Of a stretch of 10,773 bases of DNA, positions 1 to 6,598 are shown piece by piece. The notes under the pieces are model-generated. The model was not told the origin of the DNA. It searched no databases and worked only from the letters and a program-made list of their open reading frames with translations. A program made the position numbers and the translations under genes. The DNA comes from Oscillospiraceae bacterium. Its GTDB lineage: Bacteria > Bacillota_A > Clostridia > Oscillospirales > CAG-272. Position 1 is the first letter of the stretch. Each line of letters opens with the position of its first letter. The DNA lies in NCBI GenBank assembly GCA_015064665.1, contig SVRU01000085.1:1-10773 (forward strand), in the 5' to 3' direction.

Positions 1-321
1 TATTTCCCTCTCACCGTATATTTCGTCATCTGACGGCTCGGAACATACAATTCTGTGGCTGCCGCCCGAAAATGCATCGGGAGCATAGCAGTATAGACGC
101 TCCCTGTCGAATGGAATTTTAAATTCAAAGGTTTTGTCGGGCAGGTAAACAATTGAACAAAGCATGGTTTCGTCAAGCTTCATTTTCACGAAATGCGAAT
201 CTGCTTCTATACACCAGCCGTCGCCCTCTTCGTATTCACCGTTATAGCAAACGTCGATCTCTGTGCCGCAAGCCTCAAACTTACAGCTTCCGCTATTGTC
301 CTTAAGCATTAATTTGATCAT
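1..321 (-). CDS. Partial protein, probably carbohydrate-binding or glycan-related (N-terminal 107 residues)
   Basis: The reading frame starts at an ATG (321-319) and stays open to the window edge, so only the N-terminus is present. The start is preceded by an AGAGGG ribosome binding site 8 nt upstream, just after the AraC gene's stop. The protein begins MIKLMLKDNSG, has no signal peptide, and looks like a beta-rich domain with a VYLPDKTFEFKIPF strand pattern and a YAPDAFSGGSHRI segment. From memory, this pattern resembles the N-terminus of clostridial proteins annotated loosely as carbohydrate-binding, which often sit beside AraC regulators; I could not check this. The 16-nt spacing makes co-transcription with the upstream AraC gene very likely. 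The existence of the gene is solid, its function is not. Confidence 0.6.
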   Translation of the reverse strand, partial: MIKLMLKDNSGSCKFEACGTEIDVCYNGEYEEGDGWCIEADSHFVKMKLDETMLCSIVYLPDKTFEFKIPFDRERLYCYAPDAFSGGSHRIVCSEPSDDEIYGEREI

Positions 322-337
322 ATCTAATACCCTCTTC

Positions 338-1195
338 TCATACCGCAGTATCTTTATCTGCTTTTTTTGCGAACTCCGACGGGCTCATCCCGACGATCTT
401 CTTGAACATTCTCGAAAAATAATGCAAGGATGAAAAGGCAAGTCTGTCTGATATCTCGGTGAGGTTGTATTTACCTTCCTTTATAAGCCTTTTCGCCTCT
501 TCCATTTTGATCTTGTTAAAGCAATCAATTACGCCGCCGCCGAAATTCTCTCTGAAAAGATATTTCAGCTTCGATACGCTCATCTTACTTTCTTCGGCAA
601 TCGCCTCCACTGTAAGACGGCAGTAGATCTTCTGCCTTAAAAGTCTTATAACCGTTTCGTATTCACTCAAATGCTCCGAATACGATTTCTTACACTTTTG
701 CCCCAGGATCCCGACTAAAAAAAGCTCGAGTTCCCTTTTCATTCTGTAAAGTATATATTCATCAACGTCATCACGCAAAATCATTCCGCTTAGACCCGTA
801 TTTGCAGGTCTTTTGGTAAAACACGCAAAGCCGTCGTTAATAACCGATTCAAGCATCCTCTCCTGTTCGGAGTTAAGAGTTATCGGTCGATTATATATTT
901 CGGCAGGCAAACCACCGTCAATATCAAAGCTGATTATAGAAACCGAGGCTTCAGATGCTTTTTTACCGGTATGAGGAGAGTTCGGTGCATATATTAACAT
1001 CTGTCCCGCCCTCACGGTATGTTGGATCCCGTCGACCAAGGGAAATATACACCCCGAGCGCACGTATATAATTTCGGGAAAATCATGAACATCTATATGC
1101 CCGAATACCGTGCGACCGTCAAATTCGCGGCGAAAGACTGTATATATTCCCTTAACCGAAATCGCCTCAGGAAATTTTGCGCTGACGTATCCCAT
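338..1195 (-). CDS. AraC/XylS-family transcriptional regulator with N-terminal cupin domain
   Basis: This is a 285-residue cytoplasmic DNA-binding regulator of the usual length for the family. Residues about 10-90 form a cupin-type sensor domain; H33, H37, E41 and H75 (in APNSPHTG) occupy the positions of the cupin metal/ligand motif. Residues about 183-280 form the double helix-turn-helix domain, with helix 1 around LTVEAIAEESKMSVSKLKYLF (194-214) and helix 2 around NLTEISDRLAFSSLHYFSRMF (244-264), ending in the characteristic GMSPSEF. The start at 1195 has a strong AAGGAG site 5 nt upstream. It is transcribed divergently from the oxidoreductase/hydrolase pair and precedes the partial gene at the left edge. 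By analogy with such loci it probably senses a sugar-type ligand and controls both directions; the ligand is unknown. Confidence 0.95.
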   Translation of the reverse strand: MGYVSAKFPEAISVKGIYTVFRREFDGRTVFGHIDVHDFPEIIYVRSGCIFPLVDGIQHTVRAGQMLIYAPNSPHTGKKASEASVSIISFDIDGGLPAEIYNRPITLNSEQERMLESVINDGFACFTKRPANTGLSGMILRDDVDEYILYRMKRELELFLVGILGQKCKKSYSEHLSEYETVIRLLRQKIYCRLTVEAIAEESKMSVSKLKYLFRENFGGGVIDCFNKIKMEEAKRLIKEGKYNLTEISDRLAFSSLHYFSRMFKKIVGMSPSEFAKKADKDTAV

Positions 1196-1264
1196 AGCCT
1201 CTCCTTTTTAACCCAATCGTGCAAATTTTTAAACTTATTTTCTAAATACATTAGGTACACGGTG

Positions 1265-1273
1265 TGCTAAAAT
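1265..1273 (+). promoter_or_regulatory. Candidate extended -10 promoter for the oxidoreductase operon
   Basis: TGCTAAAAT matches an extended -10 element (TGn followed by TAAAAT, five of six consensus bases). The -35 position at the usual spacing (1245-1250, AATACA) is poor. That combination would suit a promoter needing an activator such as the divergent AraC-type protein. Initiation would be near 1280, about 50 nt before the ATG at 1331. The sequence is AT-rich, so a chance match is possible. Confidence 0.4.
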
Positions 1274-1285
1274 AATACCGTAACT

Positions 1286-1315
1286 ATTATAACATCAACA
1301 GTACTTGATTGTCAA
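1286..1315 (-). promoter_or_regulatory. Sigma-A promoter for the AraC-family gene
   Basis: On the minus strand there is a perfect TTGACA -35 box (plus-strand 1310-1315), an 18-bp spacer and a perfect TATAAT -10 box (1286-1291). Transcription would begin near 1279, giving an untranslated leader of about 84 nt before the AraC start at 1195. The -35 box ends only 15 bp before the start codon of the divergent oxidoreductase gene, so a complex bound here would overlap that gene's leader region. Confidence 0.85.
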
Positions 1316-1316
1316 G
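1304..1316. repeat. Short inverted repeat over the AraC -35 box (possible operator)
   Basis: CTTGA-TTG-TCAAG is a perfect inverted repeat with 5-bp arms. It spans the -35 box of the minus-strand promoter and lies 14 bp before the oxidoreductase start. A second pair, ATCAA (1293-1297 region) and TTGAT (1305-1309), overlaps it within the promoter spacer. AraC-family proteins more often bind direct half-sites, so an operator role is only a suggestion from position. Confidence 0.25.
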
Positions 1317-1330
1317 AAAGGAATTGTATT

Positions 1331-2392
1331 ATGAAGAAACTGAAAATCGGACTTATAGGCTGCGGAAAGATGATGGCAAGACACGTCAGAGGAATAAAGC
1401 ACGTAGATAATGCGGAAATAGTTTCGGTCTGCGACGTTATCCGCGAAAACGCGGTGGAGCTTGCCGCGGAGCTTGGAAACAATCCGACCGTGTATACAGA
1501 TTGGCGTGATATGGTTGACGAAATTGATGCGGCAATGATTGCACTGCCCCATGATTTGCATTTTGAGTGCGGAATGTTCTTTGCTCTTCACGGCAAGCAT
1601 ATTCTTATGGAAAAACCGCTTTGCAATACCGAGGAAGAATGCTTAAGACTTATCGAAACCTGCGAAGAACACAACGTAAAGCTTATGTGCGCTTATCCGG
1701 TCAGATATTGGAAAGGTATCGAAAAACTTAAAGAGCTTGTAGATTCAGGTGAATACGGAAAGATTATTCAGATGTCGATATGGACCGAGCAGCTCACGGG
1801 AATCGACTGCAGCTTCTCGGATAGATTCAATCGCCATTGGTCAATTACTGCAAGGCTCGGCGGCGGTCAGCTGTTCAGTCACGGCTGCCACTATATCGAC
1901 CTTATGCTATGGTTTCTCGGTGAACCGCTTTACGGCTCGCACGTAGGCACAAACGTCGGCACGCCATGGATGCTCCGCGAGGGCACTAGCGCAGTCACAA
2001 TTAAGTTTAAAAACGGCGCTATCGGATACCACGGTGCTACCTGGGGCGCAAGAGGAACACGTCTTGCATACGATTTCCAGATACATACCGAAAAGGGACT
2101 TCTTGATTATGAGCACCGTTCGGGCGAAATAAGATTTTATAACGGAATCGCGGTGCACGAGCCGGGCGAGGAATACTCTCCGCAAAAATCACAGGTTATC
2201 TGGAAGCGCGAGGACATGCTCGGAAAACAGACTCAATACGAAATAAAACATTTTGCAGAATGTGTTCTCGAGGACAAAAAGCCGCTTACTGACGGAAGAA
2301 GCGCTCTCCAGGGATTAAGAGTAATATGGGCTCTTTACAATGCAGAAAACAACATGACTCTTGCAAATCTTGAAGGACTAGGACTTGAATAA
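1331..2392 (+). CDS. Gfo/Idh/MocA-family NAD(P)-dependent oxidoreductase
   Basis: This 353-residue protein has the usual length and layout of the family. The N-terminal Rossmann domain (about 1-122) opens with KIGLIGCGKM (G8, G10, G12 of the nucleotide-binding loop), has an acidic residue after the second strand (CDV, D35), and contains the signature EKP (95-97, in MEKPLCNTEEE). The C-terminal alpha/beta domain carries GGGQLFSHGCHYIDLMLWF, in which H187 and D190 match the catalytic His/Asp region. Members oxidise or reduce sugars, inositols or amino sugars in the cytoplasm; the substrate cannot be read from sequence. AAAGGA lies 8 nt before the ATG. It is followed after 9 nt by the ceramidase-like gene, whose ribosome binding site overlaps this gene's stop codon, so the two are almost certainly one transcript. 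Confidence 0.93.
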   Translation: MKKLKIGLIGCGKMMARHVRGIKHVDNAEIVSVCDVIRENAVELAAELGNNPTVYTDWRDMVDEIDAAMIALPHDLHFECGMFFALHGKHILMEKPLCNTEEECLRLIETCEEHNVKLMCAYPVRYWKGIEKLKELVDSGEYGKIIQMSIWTEQLTGIDCSFSDRFNRHWSITARLGGGQLFSHGCHYIDLMLWFLGEPLYGSHVGTNVGTPWMLREGTSAVTIKFKNGAIGYHGATWGARGTRLAYDFQIHTEKGLLDYEHRSGEIRFYNGIAVHEPGEEYSPQKSQVIWKREDMLGKQTQYEIKHFAECVLEDKKPLTDGRSALQGLRVIWALYNAENNMTLANLEGLGLE

Positions 2393-2401
2393 GGTGATTT
2401 T

Positions 2402-3727
2402 ATGTTTAAAATAGGGCTTTACGAAAGAGAGATAACTCCGCTTTTCGGCAACAATCTGTGCGGATATTTTAACGCGCGTCCCGTCAAGGGCGTCAAGGAC
2501 AAAACCTTTGCCAAGGCGGTTGTAATCTATGATGGAAAAAAATGCATCGCAATGCTTGCAATTGACGCCTGCGAGCTTAACGAGAATCTGATAAAAAAGA
2601 TATGCGAACGTGTAAAAAGCTACACGGGTATCGAAGATGAGTGTCTTTTGATTTCGGCAACACATTCTCACACCGCGGCACCGGGAAGCATAGATTCACC
2701 GGAATTAACACGGAAGTTAGACGAATTTTATCTTGAGTGGCTTTCAATGGCGGCGGCAGATACGGTTTCTTGCGCGTATCAAAGACTGACCAAGGCCAAA
2801 GTAAAATTTTGCGAGGCGAGGGTTGAAAACACTTCATTTGTAAGAAATTATCTTATGAAAGACGGAACGGCACGTACAAATCCCGGAGTTTTAAATCCCG
2901 ATATCGTTCGCTCGCTCGGTGAGCCTGATTATGATGCACCCGTGTTACTTTTTGAGGGCTTGGACGGAAAGCGGCTCGGTATGATTTACAGCTTTGCAAA
3001 TCACCAGGACAGCGTTGACGGTGAGGAGGTGAGCGCAGACTGGTCAGGCGTGGTTTCTAAGCGTATGAAAGAAAAATTCGGCCCTGATTTTATAAGCATT
3101 TTCTTTCTTGGCACGGCAGGTGACGTAAACCAGGTCGACGTTCATAATAGCGACCCAAGTTACAAGCCGGAGAGCTGTTACAAATTTCTTGGCGGTGCGG
3201 TTTTTGATGCAATTTCTTCGGTGCTTGGCTCAGCTACTGAAATTTCGGGAGATATATCGATAATAAACGACAACCGCACATATCCCACCCGTTTTATGAC
3301 CGAGGAAGAGAAAAAAGAACAAAAAGCAATTTTTGATTCGGTATGTTTGCCCGAGGATATGAAGCTTGATGCAGCATCTCCAAAGGAATATTTCTCCGCC
3401 TGCATGGCAAGACGCGCGCTTTTACACAACGCCAACGCGAAACCTATTCAAGAAGTAAGATTTCAGATATTCAAGTTAAGCAACATTCTAATTTTTGCGC
3501 TTCCGGGTGAGGTATATTCCGAATACGGCAGAAGAATTAAAGAGAGTTTTCCCGAGCACAAATGCTTTTTTGCTTGTCTTGCAAATAACGGTTGGTCATA
3601 TATGCCGACCAAGGATAAATATTTACTCGGACTTTACGAGTCTCTCTTTGGCAGTGCAAAATTTTATCCCGATGATACTGAAGATATTTTTAACAGATTT
3701 ATCGAACTTGGAAAACATTTCGAATAG
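2402..3727 (+). CDS. Neutral/alkaline ceramidase N-terminal-domain-like metal hydrolase
   Basis: This 441-residue protein keeps the core motifs of the neutral ceramidase N-terminal domain. ATHSHTAAPG (86-95) corresponds to the ATHTHSGPGG motif and offers H88 and H90. FANHQDSVDG (198-207) supplies H201, GTAGDVNQ (237-244) matches the GDVSPN region, and LPGEVYSEYG (367-376) and NGWSYMP (396-402) supply E370 and Y400. These would complete a His/His/Glu/Tyr zinc site. True ceramidases are secreted, about 650 residues long and carry a C-terminal immunoglobulin-like domain; this one has no signal peptide and no C-terminal domain. It is therefore probably a cytoplasmic amidase or esterase-like enzyme on another small substrate. 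AAGGTGA overlaps the upstream stop codon, which suggests translational coupling with the oxidoreductase. It is the last gene before a terminator. Confidence 0.8.
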   Translation: MFKIGLYEREITPLFGNNLCGYFNARPVKGVKDKTFAKAVVIYDGKKCIAMLAIDACELNENLIKKICERVKSYTGIEDECLLISATHSHTAAPGSIDSPELTRKLDEFYLEWLSMAAADTVSCAYQRLTKAKVKFCEARVENTSFVRNYLMKDGTARTNPGVLNPDIVRSLGEPDYDAPVLLFEGLDGKRLGMIYSFANHQDSVDGEEVSADWSGVVSKRMKEKFGPDFISIFFLGTAGDVNQVDVHNSDPSYKPESCYKFLGGAVFDAISSVLGSATEISGDISIINDNRTYPTRFMTEEEKKEQKAIFDSVCLPEDMKLDAASPKEYFSACMARRALLHNANAKPIQEVRFQIFKLSNILIFALPGEVYSEYGRRIKESFPEHKCFFACLANNGWSYMPTKDKYLLGLYESLFGSAKFYPDDTEDIFNRFIELGKHFE

Positions 3728-3733
3728 ATTTAT

Positions 3734-3776
3734 AGGCTTCCCTTTTTCCGTTTTTGAAAATCGGGAAGCTTTTTTT
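3734..3776 (+). terminator. Rho-independent terminator of the oxidoreductase/hydrolase operon
   Basis: GCTTCCC (3736-3742) pairs with GGGAAGC (3763-3769), extended by a G-T and an A-T pair at the base. The right arm runs into seven T residues (3770-3776). The loop is long but contains a further short TTTTC/GAAAA pairing. It begins 7 nt after the stop codon at 3727. Confidence 0.88.
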
Positions 3777-3796
3777 CGCTTCTTCCGTCCAAAAAC

Positions 3797-3830
3797 TTGC
3801 TTTTTTCATATTTATATGATAAAATATCAT
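3797..3830 (+). promoter_or_regulatory. Promoter with overlapping palindrome upstream of the membrane-protein operon
   Basis: TTGCTT (3797-3802), a 17-bp spacer and TAAAAT (3820-3825) with an upstream TG (3817-3818) form a good extended -10 promoter. Initiation would be near 3832, about 22 nt before the ATG at 3854. A perfect inverted repeat ATGATA-AAA-TATCAT (3816-3830) covers the -10 box and could be a repressor site, although such AT-rich palindromes also arise by chance. Confidence 0.65.
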
Positions 3831-3853
3831 CGTAACACGTGCGGAGGTGAGCG

Positions 3854-4459
3854 ATGAAGAAATATTTTCATTCTGTTTTCAGATATTTTTTGCTTTATCT
3901 TCTCGGTTTTGTTGCGTTTTACATACTTAACTATCTTTTCGGCGCGATGAATGAATTTCTTGCGGGAGCTTTTCCCGAGATATTCAAAATATACAATCCC
4001 ATAACGAGCCACGATGAGCTTGTTTTGCAAAAGGCGAGAATTGCTCTTCTTTCGGCAGCCGTTTCGGTGCTTGCCGTCACGGTCATCGCGGTAAAGCATG
4101 ACAATTTGCGCTATGAATTTCTCATCGCCAAAACGGACGGATTTTACACACTTCGGGAGGGTGCTCAAATCTACAAGTCCGAATTTCTCGGCTCTGATAT
4201 ATTGACAGCGCTCACAGTTCCCCTCACCACCGCCGGTCTCACGCTTATAAAAATACCCGATACAGCACCGAGAGCGATAAGGGTTATCTTCGATTACGTC
4301 GATAACCTGCTTGTGATATCCGACTCGTTTATTGCAGTTTTCGGATTCATTCCCGCAATTTTCGCTCTTCTTGCAGTTTCGCTCCTGTCAAGACTTCCTG
4401 CCACCGTGCTCGGACTTCTCTATTGGCGCGGAAGCTGGCTTTCAAACACCGAGCATTAA
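3854..4459 (+). CDS. Multi-span membrane protein of unknown function
   Basis: This 201-residue protein is not recognised. Hydrophobic stretches at about 11-31, 63-80, 115-134 and 157-178, with a short one near 183-191, suggest four membrane spans, with the N-terminal MKK and Arg residues probably cytoplasmic. A hydrophilic loop of about 30 residues (81-112) follows the second span. There are no cysteines, metal motifs or transporter signatures. GGAGGTGA lies 3 nt before the ATG and fixes the start. The gene heads a three-gene unit with its own promoter. The next gene begins 10 nt downstream and its ribosome binding site overlaps this stop codon, so the two products probably act together. Confidence 0.8.
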   Translation: MKKYFHSVFRYFLLYLLGFVAFYILNYLFGAMNEFLAGAFPEIFKIYNPITSHDELVLQKARIALLSAAVSVLAVTVIAVKHDNLRYEFLIAKTDGFYTLREGAQIYKSEFLGSDILTALTVPLTTAGLTLIKIPDTAPRAIRVIFDYVDNLLVISDSFIAVFGFIPAIFALLAVSLLSRLPATVLGLLYWRGSWLSNTEH

Positions 4460-4469
4460 GGGGGCAGTT

Positions 4470-5117
4470 ATGCAGGATATAATCAGATTCATTTTAACGT
4501 TGCTTTGCACCTATTTCGCATACCTCGTTATATTCTACACGGCAAAACGGGCGCGCGCTATAATCAAGCTGTCATCGCTCAAAAAGGAATGCGATGCAAA
4601 AATCACCTATTTCCGCATGCCCTATCTCTCATATTTCAAGCTCTCCTCAAAGCCCGACGCCGCAATTGAAATCGGGGAGCGCATCTACCTTATAAGATTT
4701 ATAAACGGCAAAGGCGGTATGCGTTTTTTGCATTTTGCATCACAAAAATATTTCGTGACCTTTTCAAGAATACGCATATCGGTAAGCGGACTTTTGCGCT
4801 TTGGCGGAAGGCAAAGAGCCGACGTTTCGCATAACACCTCAAGACATTCGGTCAAAATTTTGCCCGAGTTTGAAATACCCGAGCAATATTCGATATCAAG
4901 CGTCATTTCATCACGCAAGATCATACCCGTGTTGATTTTCAACCCCGCTCCAAATGAGGTGACCTACGTCACCGAATCAAAAACCTCGATAAAGGCAGCG
5001 TTTGAGGGAGACGATCTATACGGTCAAATGGTCTTTACCCCATCCGCTTTTCTCAGATATGCCGACAGAGTTTACCGAGAAGAAAAAAGGCAGATGGCAG
5101 ACGAGTTCGTATGGTAG
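4470..5117 (+). CDS. Single-span membrane-anchored protein of unknown function
   Basis: This 215-residue protein is not recognised. One hydrophobic segment (about 4-24) near the N-terminus is followed by a positive cluster (KRARAIIK, 26-33), which predicts that the bulk of the protein lies on the cytoplasmic side. The remainder is a mixed, beta-rich region ending in a charged helix (YADRVYREEKRQMADEF). The frame is open upstream to an ATG at 4332, but that lies inside the previous gene and has no good ribosome binding site. AAGGGGG (4458-4464), 5 nt before the ATG at 4470, picks the shorter start. The tight spacing to the upstream membrane protein suggests coupled translation and perhaps a complex. 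Confidence 0.8.
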   Translation: MQDIIRFILTLLCTYFAYLVIFYTAKRARAIIKLSSLKKECDAKITYFRMPYLSYFKLSSKPDAAIEIGERIYLIRFINGKGGMRFLHFASQKYFVTFSRIRISVSGLLRFGGRQRADVSHNTSRHSVKILPEFEIPEQYSISSVISSRKIIPVLIFNPAPNEVTYVTESKTSIKAAFEGDDLYGQMVFTPSAFLRYADRVYREEKRQMADEFVW

Positions 5118-5165
5118 AGCTCTACGAAAGATATAGAAAATCAATATATACGAAGGATATTAAAA

Positions 5166-5879
5166 ATGGGAAAACAGAGAAAAAATTCCAAACGCAAAAT
5201 TACCGACCAAGGTGAAGCACTAACAAAAAGGCAGGAGGCTTTAAGACGGGAGAAGCGCAATAATATAATTATTATTACGCTTGCAATATTCCTCACCGTT
5301 GCTACAGTCGTCGGAATTATTTTAGCCGTCGGTTTCGGCACTTTGGGTTGGGGCTCAAAGCAAAGCTTTAAGGCAACGCATCACGCCGTTATTGAAATTG
5401 AGGGATACGGCTCGGTAAAGCTTGAGCTTTACGGAGAAGAAGCGCACGAAACCGTCAACGCGTTCGTCAACCTTGCCGAATCCGGATATTTCAACGGACT
5501 CACCTTTTACGGAATAGAAAGCACCTCAAACGGCGTACAGTATCTTAAGGGCGGCAAGGAGCTAAACGACGTTGACGCAATTTACGGAGAGTATCAATAC
5601 AACGACTTTGACAACGATATCCTTCAGGAAAAAGGAATTATCTCGCTTGCAAACGCAGGTCAGGACAAGAGCTATCCCAACAAGTTCTTTATAGTCGTTT
5701 CGGATTCCGAGAGAAATTCCTATATAGACGGTGAGTTTGCAGCCTTCGGAAAGGTCATATCCGGCATGTCTATCATCGAAAGCATTCATTCGGCAGCTCA
5801 GCCATACGACGAAAACGGCTCTATTCTCCCAAACAAGCAGCCTATAATTAAAAGCATAACGACCCACGCGGCGCACTGA
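5166..5879 (+). CDS. Membrane-anchored cyclophilin-fold (PPIase-like) protein with altered active site
   Basis: The 237-residue protein has a highly basic N-terminal tail (1-32), one membrane span (about 33-58) and an extracytoplasmic cyclophilin-like domain (about 72-235). Family landmarks are VKLELYGEEAHETVNAFVNL (84-103), GGK (129-131), GIISLANAGQDKSYPNKFFI (157-176) and FAAFGKVISGMSIIESI (191-207). Aligned by eye to human CypA, catalytic Arg55 is Gly116, Gln63 is Lys128, Gln111 is Lys173, Trp121 is Tyr186 and His126 is Phe191. Prolyl isomerase activity is therefore doubtful, and a chaperone or binding role outside the membrane is equally possible. AAGGA lies 8 nt before the ATG. It is separated by 48 nt from the preceding membrane gene without a clear promoter or terminator, so it is probably the last gene of that operon. 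Confidence 0.87.
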   Translation: MGKQRKNSKRKITDQGEALTKRQEALRREKRNNIIIITLAIFLTVATVVGIILAVGFGTLGWGSKQSFKATHHAVIEIEGYGSVKLELYGEEAHETVNAFVNLAESGYFNGLTFYGIESTSNGVQYLKGGKELNDVDAIYGEYQYNDFDNDILQEKGIISLANAGQDKSYPNKFFIVVSDSERNSYIDGEFAAFGKVISGMSIIESIHSAAQPYDENGSILPNKQPIIKSITTHAAH

Positions 5880-5882
5880 CAT

Positions 5883-5933
5883 AAGAAAACCTCCCAAGGC
5901 AGACTAAATCTTCCACGGGAGGTTTTCTTTTTT
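5883..5933 (+). terminator. Strong Rho-independent terminator after the cyclophilin-like gene
   Basis: A perfect 13-bp stem, AAGAAAACCTCCC (5883-5895) with GGGAGGTTTTCTT (5917-5929), has a 21-nt loop and is followed by further T residues to 5933. It begins 3 nt after the stop at 5879. The minus-strand HAD gene ends 7 bp beyond it, so it may also stop convergent transcription, but the minus-strand tail (TTTTCTTATG) is a weaker T tract. Confidence 0.92.
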
Positions 5934-5940
5934 ATAAAAT

Positions 5941-6597
5941 TCAGAACAGAACCTTTCGAAGCTCTTTAACGTCCTTCAGATAGTAATCGCAATTTTCGCG
6001 CATAAAGCCTTCAATTTCGGGTACGTCGTACGCCCAGCCCGCCGCCGCAAAGTCTACCCCCGCGCCGCGAGCCATATCGTAGCCGGGCTTCAAATCGTCA
6101 ACGACGAGAATATCCGCGGGGGAAAGATTATATCTTTTCATAAGGTCAAAGAGGGTATACGGACTCGGCTTTCTTTGCTCCTCGGGCAAATCCCACGAAT
6201 AAATTATATCGGGTGTCGGCAACGAGTTATGCTCGAAATCTCTTTTGATATATTTCATAAGCGAATGTGAATCGACGGCAACGATTCCGCCCGCTCTGCG
6301 AAAATCGCTTATAAGCTCGCCTATTCCGCCGTAAGCCGTTGGAATATGATTTTCAACGTAATCCGCCCAGAAGTCAATTTCCCTTTTCATCTCAGCCGCA
6401 TCCATTCCAAGCTCGTCGCGCAGAATAGAGGTTATACCCGGATGAAAATTCTTTATAAGATAGCTTTCAAGCGTCCACTCGGAAACGAGGCGGGGCCTTG
6501 TAATTTTGAGATACTCCACAAAGCACGGAAAATGAATTTCCGCGGTGCTGCTCACAACAGTGTCGTCATGGTCAAGAACAAGACATTTATATTTCAT
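5941..6597 (-). CDS. HAD-superfamily hydrolase (phosphoglycolate-phosphatase-like)
   Basis: This 218-residue cytoplasmic protein carries all four HAD motifs: LDHDDTV (nucleophile D9, acid/base D11), VAVDSHS (motif II, S110), KPSP (motif III, K143) and ILVVDDLKPG (motif IV, D167/D168). Residues about 16-90 form a helical cap, the placement seen in small-phosphate HAD phosphatases. The substrate cannot be read from sequence; phosphoglycolate, a sugar phosphate or a nucleotide are all possible. Its ATG lies 1 nt after the stop codon of the LRR gene and has only a weak purine-rich site (GAAAG), so translation is probably coupled to that gene. It is the last gene of the minus-strand unit and converges on the cyclophilin operon. 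Confidence 0.88.
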   Translation of the reverse strand: MKYKCLVLDHDDTVVSSTAEIHFPCFVEYLKITRPRLVSEWTLESYLIKNFHPGITSILRDELGMDAAEMKREIDFWADYVENHIPTAYGGIGELISDFRRAGGIVAVDSHSLMKYIKRDFEHNSLPTPDIIYSWDLPEEQRKPSPYTLFDLMKRYNLSPADILVVDDLKPGYDMARGAGVDFAAAGWAYDVPEIEGFMRENCDYYLKDVKELRKVLF

Positions 6598-6598
6598 C

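Noticed and set aside
1019..1270. An 83-codon plus-strand frame overlapping the 5' part of the AraC gene
   Set aside because: It is antisense to the cupin domain and runs through the divergent promoter; no ribosome binding site or family resemblance was seen.
2402..3727. Calling the gene a true ceramidase acting on host sphingolipids
   Set aside because: It lacks a signal peptide and the C-terminal domain, and its neighbours suggest small-molecule metabolism in the cytoplasm.
3495..3857. A 120-codon plus-strand frame across the end of the ceramidase-like gene
   Set aside because: It would be read through the operon terminator and promoter region and is out of frame with a clearly conserved gene.
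4332..4469. A 46-codon in-frame upstream extension of the single-span membrane protein
   Set aside because: It lies inside the previous gene in another frame and has no suitable ribosome binding site, whereas AAGGGGG sits correctly before the ATG at 4470.
5106..5128. Palindromes around the stop codon of the single-span protein (GTAGAGCTCTAC at 5114-5125, and TTCGTA/TACGAA arms)
   Set aside because: No T tract follows, so it is not a terminator; the short palindrome alone gives no basis for a regulatory claim.
5883..5933. Treating the terminator as fully bidirectional
   Set aside because: The stem is shared, but on the minus strand it is followed by TTTTCTTATG and not a clean U tract, so only plus-strand function is supported.
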